A stretch of DNA of 26,338 bases. Source: a virus. Every line of letters begins with the position of its first letter. Within the stretch, counting starts at the first letter, position 1. The notes beneath the pieces are model-generated. The model did not search any database, was not told where the DNA came from, and saw only the letters and a list, made by a program, of their open reading frames with translations. Below are positions 6,105-12,609 of this stretch, piece by piece. The position numbers and the translations under genes are program-made. The stretch lies in IMG/VR virus record IMGVR_UViG_3300037486_000541, positions 1 to 26,338 of that record. One strand, given 5' to 3'.

Positions 6105-8471
6105 TTACTTTCCGGCGTTGAGCGCGACGAAGAACTTCCGCGCATCCGCCCGTGTGGCCTTGCCGGCATTGGGGTGTCCCTTCTGTTGCATCACCCACCG
6201 TTGTTTGTAGGTGGCCAGTTGGAGATCCTTCTCCTTAAAAATGATGTCCAGCAGCACCGAGGCGTGGCCGCGCCCACGGACGCTGTCGAGATCCAGATTT
6301 GCCTGTACGAGGTATTTGGCCTGCGCATCAGTGACGCCTTTGGACTCCCAGACCATGGTGGGCTCGTAGAACGCGGCAGACCGGTTATCATGCTGAAGGC
6401 AGAATTCATCGGCGCTGATATATTTGGCCTTGCGATTGGCCAGCGCGGCCAGTTCTTGGCGCAGTGCAGCGGACCGTTCCTCTGCCACCTGGTCGGCCAT
6501 GTCTATGAGGTCGGCACAATCGTTGCCGTTGTCGGCTGCGAGTTGAGTGATGCAATCAGCCTCCTCGGTGTCTTTTGCCAGTAAATCGGCCGGGTGAACG
6601 ATCCTGTGTTTCTCGTGCAACCACAGGAAATCAAGCAGGAGCAGGTTCTCCTTGGTCTCGTGGATCCTAGTGCCGCGACCACACATTTGGGCGTAGAGGG
6701 GCCTGGATTTTGTGGGGCGGAGCACCAGTACGCAGTCGATGGTCGGATCATCGAAACCTTCGGTGAGCAGCATGGCGTTGCTCAGGAGATCGAACTCCCC
6801 GGCCGCAAAGCGCTCCAGGGCCTCCTTGCGATCGGATGATTCACCCGAGACGTGCTTGGCCACCAGGCCGACCTCGTTGCACGCGGCGATGAACTTGAGC
6901 GAGGTGTCGATCAGGGGCAGGAACGCCAGCACCTTGCGGAATGACGCATGCTTGCGCACCGCCTGGGCGATGGTAAACAGGTAGGGCTCGAGGGCATGTC
7001 CAAGTTCCTCGTCCGAAAAGTCGCCGGCCAGGAGGTGGACGTTGCCCAGGTCGATCTCGAGCGGCACGCTTTTGACCGTGATCGGACAGAGGTATTCCTG
7101 CCTGATCAGTTCGACCAGGGGAACGTCAATCGCCACGTTTTCGAAGAATGTCCCCAGCTTCCTCTTGTCGCCCCGGTCGGGCGTGGCAGTGACCCCCAAC
7201 ACCTGGCCGGTGAAATGGTCGAGGACCGTCTGCCAGGAATCGGAGATGGCGTGGTGGCAATTATGAACTAGGATGCCGTTGGCGAGGTAGGTGTTCCCAT
7301 TCAAGACTTCGAGATTGTAGACAAAACCTTCTGGACACAACCGCTCAAATTCGCCTCCACTTCCTGGTTCAAGAATCTCACGACTGACCATCCGAGTGAA
7401 CCTAGCAACTCGTCTTTCTTCTGGTCTTGGGCCTGCCTGGTGTAAGCCGCATGAGAGTTTCCATCCACCTCTATGGCCACTTTCAAACTTCGGTTTCCAA
7501 TATCCACCTTGTAGACAGTTGGATAGCCACTGCCTCTGGGTTGCTTGGTCCGTATCGTAATTTCCATCCCCCATCCCAGAGCCATGGCCAGAGCTTGTTG
7601 GTGAATCGGGGGCGGGTGTCCGTTCCCTCGCCTGATTGTCGGGCCCCACCCCATTGCTCTTAGTTTTGTGGACACTAATGCCCGAACAGCTGCATCGTGC
7701 ATCCCGTTCGTTTTTCTGAACTTGGTTATCTGCCCCCCGTGCTTCTTGAAGGTCTTGTTGATTGTTCGTCGGGAGAATTCCGATCTGCACTTCGGACGGT
7801 TGCAAAGCCGATTCTTGGTTGGGGTTCTGCAGATGATGCATTTCTTCATAAGGCATGATGGTAAGCACCATATCATTAGTGGTTAAGCCAATCGCCGCAA
7901 CGAATCCTTTTTCGGTCCAAACTGGATGACGCGGGGTGCAAACCAATTGACGGCCATCTTCGAAGTTGAGTCGGCATAGAATGGTCGTTTTGTTCTTGAA
8001 GACATGCGTCACAGTGCCCAAGCCCAAGTGCGTGGTCACTTCGTCAAATTGCATGATCCTCTCAATTGGGCGGCCATCAACTAACGTCCCAGGCACAAAA
8101 CATTCGTCGACCACGATCAGCCCAAAGTGATCGGCCGGCCACTTATCGAGCCGGCGAATCATGGTCTGAACCGATGCCACCACGACAGGTGCTTCCACGG
8201 AGGCTGTGAACTCCGCTTTTTCCTTCGAGGCAATGATCCCCGTGGCCATTCTAATTTTCTGAATCGCCTGGTCGATCAGCTCGTCCCGATGGGCGAGTAC
8301 CAGCGTGCGCTGAGGTAGCCGGCGAGCTGCCAACCAGGCAAAGATGCAGGTCTTGCCGGAACCAGTTGGCAAAACCGCCAGTTGTCGGTTGAATTCCTTG
8401 AATCCGATTTCAACGCGCTCGATGGTCTCTTGCTGGTAAGGCCTCGGCGACAGTTGGTTTTCCGGGCTCAA
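6105..8471 (-). CDS. SF2 DEAD/DEAH-type helicase, intein-containing precursor
   Basis: The precursor has 788 residues from a TTG at 8471 that overlaps the upstream TGA (TTGA). The frame is open to 8663, but that part lies over the preceding gene. The extein (507 residues) is a superfamily 2 helicase. It has PRPYQQETI as a Q-motif-like entry, Walker A TGSGKT (36-41), LVLAHRDELIDQA (motif Ia), motif II DECHH, VTATPDRGD (motif III), and MCGRGTRIHETKENLLLLDF (motif VI). It resembles phage UvsW-like/RadD-like DEAD-box helicases acting in recombination and replication restart. Motif II is split after DE by a 281-residue intein (precursor residues 124-404), so the helicase should be inactive until protein splicing rejoins the site. 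Upstream lie RecT-like, nuclease and candidate SSB genes. Confidence 0.88.
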   Translation of the reverse strand: MSPENQLSPRPYQQETIERVEIGFKEFNRQLAVLPTGSGKTCIFAWLAARRLPQRTLVLAHRDELIDQAIQKIRMATGIIASKEKAEFTASVEAPVVVASVQTMIRRLDKWPADHFGLIVVDECFVPGTLVDGRPIERIMQFDEVTTHLGLGTVTHVFKNKTTILCRLNFEDGRQLVCTPRHPVWTEKGFVAAIGLTTNDMVLTIMPYEEMHHLQNPNQESALQPSEVQIGILPTNNQQDLQEARGADNQVQKNERDARCSCSGISVHKTKSNGVGPDNQARERTPAPDSPTSSGHGSGMGDGNYDTDQATQRQWLSNCLQGGYWKPKFESGHRGGWKLSCGLHQAGPRPEERRVARFTRMVSREILEPGSGGEFERLCPEGFVYNLEVLNGNTYLANGILVHNCHHAISDSWQTVLDHFTGQVLGVTATPDRGDKRKLGTFFENVAIDVPLVELIRQEYLCPITVKSVPLEIDLGNVHLLAGDFSDEELGHALEPYLFTIAQAVRKHASFRKVLAFLPLIDTSLKFIAACNEVGLVAKHVSGESSDRKEALERFAAGEFDLLSNAMLLTEGFDDPTIDCVLVLRPTKSRPLYAQMCGRGTRIHETKENLLLLDFLWLHEKHRIVHPADLLAKDTEEADCITQLAADNGNDCADLIDMADQVAEERSAALRQELAALANRKAKYISADEFCLQHDNRSAAFYEPTMVWESKGVTDAQAKYLVQANLDLDSVRGRGHASVLLDIIFKEKDLQLATYKQRWVMQQKGHPNAGKATRADARKFFVALNAGK
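7260..8102 (-). mobile_element. Intein in helicase motif II (281 codons)
   Basis: The N-terminal junction is DE^CFVPGTLVDG, with Cys1 encoded at 8102-8100. The C-terminal junction is NGILVHN^CHHA, with Asn281 at 7262-7260 and Cys+1 following. Splicing blocks are clear: block A CFVPGTLV, block B CTPRHPVW (Thr56, His59), block F VYNLEV and block G ANGILVHN with penultimate His280. All catalytic residues for class 1 splicing are present. Residues about 85-200 between the splicing halves are hydrophilic and low in hydrophobic content (rich in Gln, Gly, Ser, Arg), with no in-frame LAGLIDADG or HNH domain. That stretch is the other-frame reading of the nested endonuclease ORF at 7301-7876. Confidence 0.93.
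7301..7876 (-). CDS. Out-of-frame nested Vsr/DUF559-like (EDxHD-type) homing endonuclease
   Basis: This 191-codon ORF lies wholly inside the intein on the same strand, shifted by one base. Residues 13-30 give a C-x2-C-x8-C-x4-C zinc-finger-like cluster. Residues about 75-175 match the Vsr/DUF559 nuclease pattern: a basic NGHPPPIHQQALAMALGWG region, then YKVDIGN (Asp125), AIEVDGNSH (Glu136, Asp138, His142), QAQDQKKDELL, and GWSVVRF (162-168). This fold is used by Vsr repair enzymes and by a homing endonuclease family known from fractured, split-intein phage genes. The start is uncertain: ATG at 7876, or ATG at 7849 just before the zinc cluster, neither with a strong ribosome-binding site. The inferred role is cutting intein-less helicase alleles to spread the intein. 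Confidence 0.85.
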   Translation of the reverse strand: MIWCLPSCLMKKCIICRTPTKNRLCNRPKCRSEFSRRTINKTFKKHGGQITKFRKTNGMHDAAVRALVSTKLRAMGWGPTIRRGNGHPPPIHQQALAMALGWGMEITIRTKQPRGSGYPTVYKVDIGNRSLKVAIEVDGNSHAAYTRQAQDQKKDELLGSLGWSVVRFLNQEVEANLSGCVQKVLSTISKS

Positions 8472-8962
8472 AATGGAGTGTTTCCCATCGTCCCGGTTGA
8501 TGTCGGTTTCTTGCGCAGCACGGGGTCGGGCGGCAGCACAGGGAGTTTGGGATCGGTGTTGAATGCCCCGACCTTGTTCTTGGTCACCTCGTTCCCACGC
8601 TGGGACATGTAGGTGTCGTGGATCAGGCTGGCGTGGCAGCGTAGCCCCATCGGGTTGATCCACGGGACACCCTCAGTGTCGGCCTCCTCCTTTTCAAACT
8701 CCCAGGCCTGGCCCTTCTTCATGTTTCGGATGCCGGACGCCTTGAGAAACGTGTCGATCTTCCAGATGCACGAGTCATGATCGATGAGGGCCTCTTTGAG
8801 CTTGGAATCCGTGCCCTCGATGTTGAAAACGATGTTGTATCGCTTTGACCCGTTGGTCTTCTTGCCGGTTGATATGTCCGTTGAGAATTCGAACACGCAG
8901 AGGACATAGTCCCCCTCGGGCACGACCGCGTAAGCACTTTCAGAGTCTTGGAATATTGGCAT
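8468..8962 (-). CDS. Candidate single-stranded DNA-binding protein (DUF669-like)
   Basis: This 164-residue protein has an N-terminal beta-rich region (AVVPEGDYVLCVFEFSTDIS) with SKRYNIVFNIEG, then an acidic/hydrophobic middle (GQAWEFEKEEADTEGVPWINPMGLRCHASL) and a flexible Pro-rich tail. The layout resembles DUF669-type phage proteins that sit beside annealing proteins and helicases and are thought to bind ssDNA. The sequence match is by pattern only. It follows the nuclease by two bases, and its stop overlaps the TTG start of the helicase. Confidence 0.6.
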   Translation of the reverse strand: MPIFQDSESAYAVVPEGDYVLCVFEFSTDISTGKKTNGSKRYNIVFNIEGTDSKLKEALIDHDSCIWKIDTFLKASGIRNMKKGQAWEFEKEEADTEGVPWINPMGLRCHASLIHDTYMSQRGNEVTKNKVGAFNTDPKLPVLPPDPVLRKKPTSTGTMGNTPF

Positions 8963-8964
8963 AA

Positions 8965-10062
8965 TCAGTCCTTTGATTTCTCCTGCACTAGCATTTGGAT
9001 TGGGTCTTTGCGTTTGATGGTCTCACCCAGCCGCTGTTCCATTTCGCGTTCGGCTGGGGCTTTTTTCATGCCATGGAAAGTGGCATAAAGTTCGAACAGG
9101 CTCTTGGGCTTGACCGTGCAGGCCTTAAGGAATTCAGCCTGGGGCAGGTTGGCCCGTTGGAATGCGGCCGTCACGTCCTCGATCACCCGGTTGCCCTGGC
9201 GACTTTTCAGCTGAAAGCCCGTCGGCACCAGCCCCTGCTTGACGGCCATCTCCCTGGCGTGAAACTCAACCGACTCGCACCAGTCCCCGAGCGTGCGAGC
9301 AATCTTGAGCGCCAGGCCCATGTCTTTGGCCGTCTTCATCTCCGAGGAATGCCATTGCGGTAGGTCCCATTCGGGATTGGATTTGAGCGCGATGTTCACC
9401 TGTTGGATCAATGCTTCGCAGGTCAACTTCTTGGCGCACCACCCACAGAACGTGCATGGCGTGGCCACGGCGAATGGTGCGGTCACGTTTTCCAAGATGG
9501 GCTTGATCGTCGCCCAGGCCGAGTCGGCATCGAACGTCAGGACCCGGTGTGTCTGGACCTGCGCGAACAACAGGTGCGCTTTGATCAGTGAAAACACCCC
9601 CTCCTCGAGGACAAACCAGGAATAGCAAGCCATCTGGGGTTTGTAGTCGCGGGGGCGCCACTTCAGGTCGAACAGCTGGTCGCCGCACACGATGTCCGGT
9701 GTGCCCACGATCACCTGGCCGTTGGGCAGGGTTGCCTTGCGCTGTTTCTCGATGATGAGCGGATGGTCCTTGAGCGGGGCCACCATCTTGATGTAGTCGG
9801 CTGCCCAGACCAGGTTATCCCGTTCGTCATCCTTGAACACGTCCAGGGCCTTTTCGTCACCACCCAGATAGGCGGCGATGGCTTTGTGACGGGCCAGCCC
9901 CGCCTCGATCATCTCGACCCGAGGCGTGACTTCAACCCTGACTAGGGCCTGCTGGTCGTCAGCACCTGGCGTGGCCGGCGTCAGTCGTTTGCTGGGTGTG
10001 GTGGGTGCGCTTACAAACTTCGGGCACTCCGCGAGCATGGGCAATGCGCTCGGTCTAATCAT
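8965..10062 (-). CDS. PD-(D/E)XK nuclease, RecB/Cas4/DUF2800-like, with Cys cluster
   Basis: This 365-residue protein carries a RecB-type nuclease core. It has Glu105 in LIIEKQ, GTPD (120-123), FDLKW with Asp132 and Lys134, and the Q-x3-Y signature (Gln143, Tyr147). Four cysteines at 203, 206, 209 and 215 (CTFCGWCAKKLTC), together with Cys13 in AECPKF, recall the Fe-S staple of Cas4/AddB nucleases; metal binding is inferred. The gene overlaps the RecT-like gene by ATGA. In phage recombination modules such a nuclease resects DNA ends to supply the single strands used by RecT-type annealers. Confidence 0.78.
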   Translation of the reverse strand: MIRPSALPMLAECPKFVSAPTTPSKRLTPATPGADDQQALVRVEVTPRVEMIEAGLARHKAIAAYLGGDEKALDVFKDDERDNLVWAADYIKMVAPLKDHPLIIEKQRKATLPNGQVIVGTPDIVCGDQLFDLKWRPRDYKPQMACYSWFVLEEGVFSLIKAHLLFAQVQTHRVLTFDADSAWATIKPILENVTAPFAVATPCTFCGWCAKKLTCEALIQQVNIALKSNPEWDLPQWHSSEMKTAKDMGLALKIARTLGDWCESVEFHAREMAVKQGLVPTGFQLKSRQGNRVIEDVTAAFQRANLPQAEFLKACTVKPKSLFELYATFHGMKKAPAEREMEQRLGETIKRKDPIQMLVQEKSKD

Positions 10063-11171
10063 GGATTGATCTCCTCGATGGCACGCATGAAAGCGAGGTT
10101 TTGGGTTAGGATTTTCTTGGCACGGGGTTTAGTCAACATGGGCAGTGTGTGCTGGAGGTGCATGGAGGCGTGTGCCTCGGTCTTGATCGGCTGCGTCGAC
10201 GGTGAAATCCATCCTTCCTTGACCATCCAGTTGGCCGCCTCAACGAAGTGGCCTTGCAAGATCAGGCCGATCTCTTCGATCGTGTCCTGGTCGAGTTGTT
10301 CTTTGGTGGATGGCATGTTCGGCTTCTTGGTCGATGGCTTCGGCGCCACCGGTGCGGGGTCGGCCTGTGATGCTTCCGGCTCGATCATGGCCGGCGGGGG
10401 CATCGGTTCTTCCGGCATGATCTCCAGAGGAGCCGCCTTGGTCTTCTTGGGTGCGGGTGTGCTGACCGGTCGCAATCCCATGGCGGCTTCGGTTTCGGCT
10501 TCGTTCTGGACTGGCGGTGCGAAAACCGGGGTCTGGGTTAGGCCGCTGAACCTTTGCTTCATGGCCTCCATATCGATGATCTGGAATTGCGGCTTTTTAT
10601 TGGCAATCGTTTCGACAGGAGGGGGCAGATTCAGGCTGACGGGCGTCGGTGTCATGGGTTCCTCATCCCCATCAACCAGACCACTCGAGACGATCTCGGG
10701 GGCGAGCATGGTCACACCGAGTGTGGTGACCCGGGCCCTGAGCATGTTTCCAGGCGTTTTGATCCAGTTCGAATTCGGCCGCACCAGGCCCTGGCGTTGG
10801 GCGTCTTCGATCCTGAACGTGACCGTGAGCTGTTCACCCTCGAAAACGAACTGGCAGGTTGCCTTGAGCCCGTCCATGCCGTCATCAATCCACTTGTGTT
10901 TGCCTCCTTTCTTGCGGAAGTCAGCCAGGCACGCGGTCGCCTTCTTGCGCAGCTTCCCGTCGATGATGTCGTATCGAGCCATGACCTCGTCAGGAGTCAT
11001 GTTGTTGGTGTAGCAGATCATGGCCAGCTGCCGGCCCTGTTCCACCCGGGTGCAGCCATACATGCCAGACTTCGCCATGTCGTCCCCCCAGGCGTTGACC
11101 GCCTCGAGAGTCGTGATGATTTTCGAGTAGAGTTGAATCGATTCCATAGCTTTGAAACGATCAATTCCCAT
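10059..11171 (-). CDS. RecT-like single-strand annealing protein
   Basis: The N-terminal 190 residues resemble the RecT/Redbeta superfamily. IYGC-type region YGCTRVEQGRQLAMICYTNN is followed by MARYDIIDGKLRKKATACLADF, GLKATCQFVF, LTVTFRIEDAQRQG, and WIKTPGNMLRARVTTLGVTMLAPEIVSG, the last being the typical RecT 'W..P..ML..RA....R...P' segment. A Pro/Ala/Glu-rich linker (about 205-300) leads to a small C-terminal helical domain. Annealing proteins of this type pair complementary ssDNA during phage recombination. The start is uncertain between ATGs at 11198, 11171 and 11147; the frame extends to 11312 over the preceding gene. 11171 is a compromise that keeps the full core. Confidence 0.75.
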   Translation of the reverse strand: MGIDRFKAMESIQLYSKIITTLEAVNAWGDDMAKSGMYGCTRVEQGRQLAMICYTNNMTPDEVMARYDIIDGKLRKKATACLADFRKKGGKHKWIDDGMDGLKATCQFVFEGEQLTVTFRIEDAQRQGLVRPNSNWIKTPGNMLRARVTTLGVTMLAPEIVSSGLVDGDEEPMTPTPVSLNLPPPVETIANKKPQFQIIDMEAMKQRFSGLTQTPVFAPPVQNEAETEAAMGLRPVSTPAPKKTKAAPLEIMPEEPMPPPAMIEPEASQADPAPVAPKPSTKKPNMPSTKEQLDQDTIEEIGLILQGHFVEAANWMVKEGWISPSTQPIKTEAHASMHLQHTLPMLTKPRAKKILTQNLAFMRAIEEINP

Positions 11172-11227
11172 CCGGGTGCTGCTGGCACCCTCGCACATGC
11201 GACGCAGTTTCCGGTTCCGGCCGGCAA

Positions 11228-11431
11228 CTACGGTTTGGGTTTTAATCCGTGCAGATACTTGAAAACGGTTGGGTAGTGAAATCGGACGATCTGGTGTCCC
11301 ATCTGAACACACGGAATCTTGAACTTCTTGACCTGCCGGCGCAGTGTCCGTTCCTTGATGTTGAGACGGGCGGCAACTTCCTCGTAAGTCATCAGCCGGT
11401 CCATGGGTGATTGATTGTCGTCGGTGGTCAT
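11228..11431 (-). CDS. Small helix-turn-helix DNA-binding protein (excisionase/MerR-like)
   Basis: The protein has 67 residues from the ATG at 11431, preceded by AAGGA at a good distance and overlapping the upstream stop as ATGA. The sequence MTYEEVAARLNIKERTLRRQVKKFKIPCVQMGHQIVRFHY is the standard excisionase/AlpA-type winged helix-turn-helix, with a recognition helix near ERTLRRQVKK and a wing at QIVRFHY. It is likely a regulator of this operon, or an excisionase if the phage is temperate. No integrase was seen, so the regulator reading is favoured. A longer frame to 11620 overlaps the ribbon-helix-helix gene and is rejected. Confidence 0.78.
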   Translation of the reverse strand: MTTDDNQSPMDRLMTYEEVAARLNIKERTLRRQVKKFKIPCVQMGHQIVRFHYPTVFKYLHGLKPKP

Positions 11432-11583
11432 GCGGTGTGTTCCTTCAACCCGTGCTTCGTCTTCAAAGCGTCGACGATCAGCCAGGTTTGGGTTTTTCCG
11501 GTCATTTTGCTTTTTCGTTCCAGCCAGTGTGCGATGTCCTGCTGCAGGCGAAAATTCTTCAGAACCTTCTTCGGTCGCTTCAT
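11428..11583 (-). CDS. 51-aa ribbon-helix-helix-like (Arc/CopG) protein
   Basis: A short frame reads MKRPKKVLKNFRLQQDIAHW, then LERKSKMTGKTQTWLIVDAL. It has a basic start, one beta strand (KNFRL), helix A, a TGKTQT turn and helix B, which is the Arc/CopG ribbon-helix-helix layout. Its TGA overlaps the ATG of the helix-turn-helix gene as ATGA. It is the first gene of the minus-strand replication operon and sits next to an inverted-repeat operator, so autoregulation is plausible. The upstream Shine-Dalgarno is weak. Confidence 0.72.
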   Translation of the reverse strand: MKRPKKVLKNFRLQQDIAHWLERKSKMTGKTQTWLIVDALKTKHGLKEHTA

Positions 11584-11601
11584 CGGGGAAAACGATGCCC
11601 A

Positions 11602-11654
11602 TCTTTACAGACGATGGCAAAGTTTTTCTTGCAAACGTAAAGACAGATCTTTAC
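11602..11654. promoter_or_regulatory. Candidate operator: inverted repeat plus extra half-site in the divergent region
   Basis: GTAAAGACAGATCTTTAC at 11637-11654 is an inverted repeat with perfect 7-base arms and a four-base centre. A third TCTTTAC half-site lies at 11602-11608, 46 bases upstream of the matching arm. The elements lie between the start of the minus-strand replication operon (11583) and the plus-strand small-gene block (11683). No consensus promoter pair is convincing. The ribbon-helix-helix or helix-turn-helix product encoded just beside it is the natural candidate ligand. Confidence 0.6.
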
Positions 11655-11682
11655 AACTGACTGGCGGTGCCGCTGAATAAAG

Positions 11683-12027
11683 ATGAGGCCGGCAAAAAGA
11701 ACCAAAACTATGAGAATAACGTGTGAACAATGTCCCAAAACCTTCAAGAAAGCTACGCGAGAGGCGTGTGTGGCATCCATGCGAATGCACGTCGGCCGGG
11801 TACACGGCAACATGAAGACCAGGAGGCCACCGGGTGAAACTCCTGAAACACGGAAGGCCGCTCGAACCCTTAAAAAGAGGGCGTACCAACGGATGTGGCG
11901 CCAGCGCCGTCAAAATGGCCACTCCATGAATAACGGGGCTTTCACCATGGGTTTTTGCCCTTGTTGCGGCATGAACCTGGAAGTCCTGGCGACTGCCCTG
12001 GCCGTTGTGAACAAGTCACAATCATGA
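11683..12027 (+). CDS. Zinc-finger protein, 114 aa
   Basis: The N-terminus shows CEQCPKTF followed by HVGRVHG, a C-x2-C...H-x4-H arrangement like a C2H2 finger. The C-terminus carries a second cluster, FCPCCGMN. Between them is a basic helix-rich segment (TRKAARTLKKRAYQRMWRQRRQ). Nucleic-acid binding is likely; the target is unknown. It is the first gene of the plus-strand small-gene block and overlaps the next by ATGA. An alternative start at 11710 (MRITCEQC) keeps both clusters and would fit a promoter lying in the operator region. Confidence 0.7.
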   Translation: MRPAKRTKTMRITCEQCPKTFKKATREACVASMRMHVGRVHGNMKTRRPPGETPETRKAARTLKKRAYQRMWRQRRQNGHSMNNGAFTMGFCPCCGMNLEVLATALAVVNKSQS

Positions 12028-12359
12028 AACACGCTGAAACAAAACGAGCCGTCAAGAGGAACGTCAATCGGCACAAGATCCGATTCCCGGTGGCACGAGC
12101 GACGGCCTCCCTCGACACTGCCGTCACCGAGGTTCAGGTGTTGATTCGGGCCAAGAACGGGTGGTCGACCGAGGCGATCGCCAACGATCTTGGGTTGTCC
12201 AAGGGCCAGGTGGCCTATCGAATCGCCAAGGGGCTGGCCGTCGGTGACCGGGCAAAGTTCAGAAACGGTGAGAGCTGGGTGGCCCGACGAGCTCTGTCCC
12301 TCACGGCCCACGATCTGATCATTGAAATCGGCAAGACCATCAGTCTAAAATACGTGTGA
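12024..12359 (+). CDS. Helix-turn-helix protein, 111 aa
   Basis: The start at 12024 (MKHAETKRAV) overlaps the preceding TGA as ATGA. Residues about 45-70 hold a helix-turn-helix, WSTEAIANDLGLSKGQVAYR, similar to sigma-like/resolvase-type HTH segments. The N-terminal 25 residues are strongly basic. It is probably a DNA-binding regulator; the target is not known. It is separated by one base from the next gene. Confidence 0.68.
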   Translation: MKHAETKRAVKRNVNRHKIRFPVARATASLDTAVTEVQVLIRAKNGWSTEAIANDLGLSKGQVAYRIAKGLAVGDRAKFRNGESWVARRALSLTAHDLIIEIGKTISLKYV

Positions 12360-12360
12360 G

Positions 12361-12609
12361 ATGAGCCCAAAATCACATCCAACACCCGAGAGCCATCCAT
12401 GGAGGAAATGCCGTGAAATGCACTTGCTCCTCAAAGCAAAAAGAAAGGAACGCAAGCGTATTTACGAAAGGGAAAGCCCGGTCAGAAATGATGAGTTTCG
12501 AAGACTGACCAGTAACGACAACAAAAGAAATCGCTACAGGAAAGCCCATGGGATTCCGCTGGATGCTCCGATAATTCCTCGCGGCAAATATATCAGGAGA
12601 CCAAAATGA
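12361..12609 (+). CDS. Basic hypothetical protein, 82 aa
   Basis: This Lys/Arg-rich protein includes a helical stretch (MHLLLKAKRKERKRIYERE) and the segment KAHGIPLDAPIIPRG. No domain was recognised. It begins one base after the previous stop and overlaps the following gene by ATGA, so it is translated as part of the small-gene block. Its high charge suggests nucleic-acid association, which is inference. Confidence 0.58.
   Translation: MSPKSHPTPESHPWRKCREMHLLLKAKRKERKRIYERESPVRNDEFRRLTSNDNKRNRYRKAHGIPLDAPIIPRGKYIRRPK

Noticed and set aside
7301-7876. Possibility that the nested ORF is only a shadow of the intein frame
   Set aside because: It contains an ordered set of nuclease motifs and a Cys cluster in the expected order, whereas the intein frame in the middle is low-complexity; the shadow is more likely the intein linker.
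11228-11620. 130-codon version of the helix-turn-helix gene
   Set aside because: The upstream 63 codons overlap the ribbon-helix-helix ORF; the ATG at 11431 has AAGGA and an ATGA overlap.
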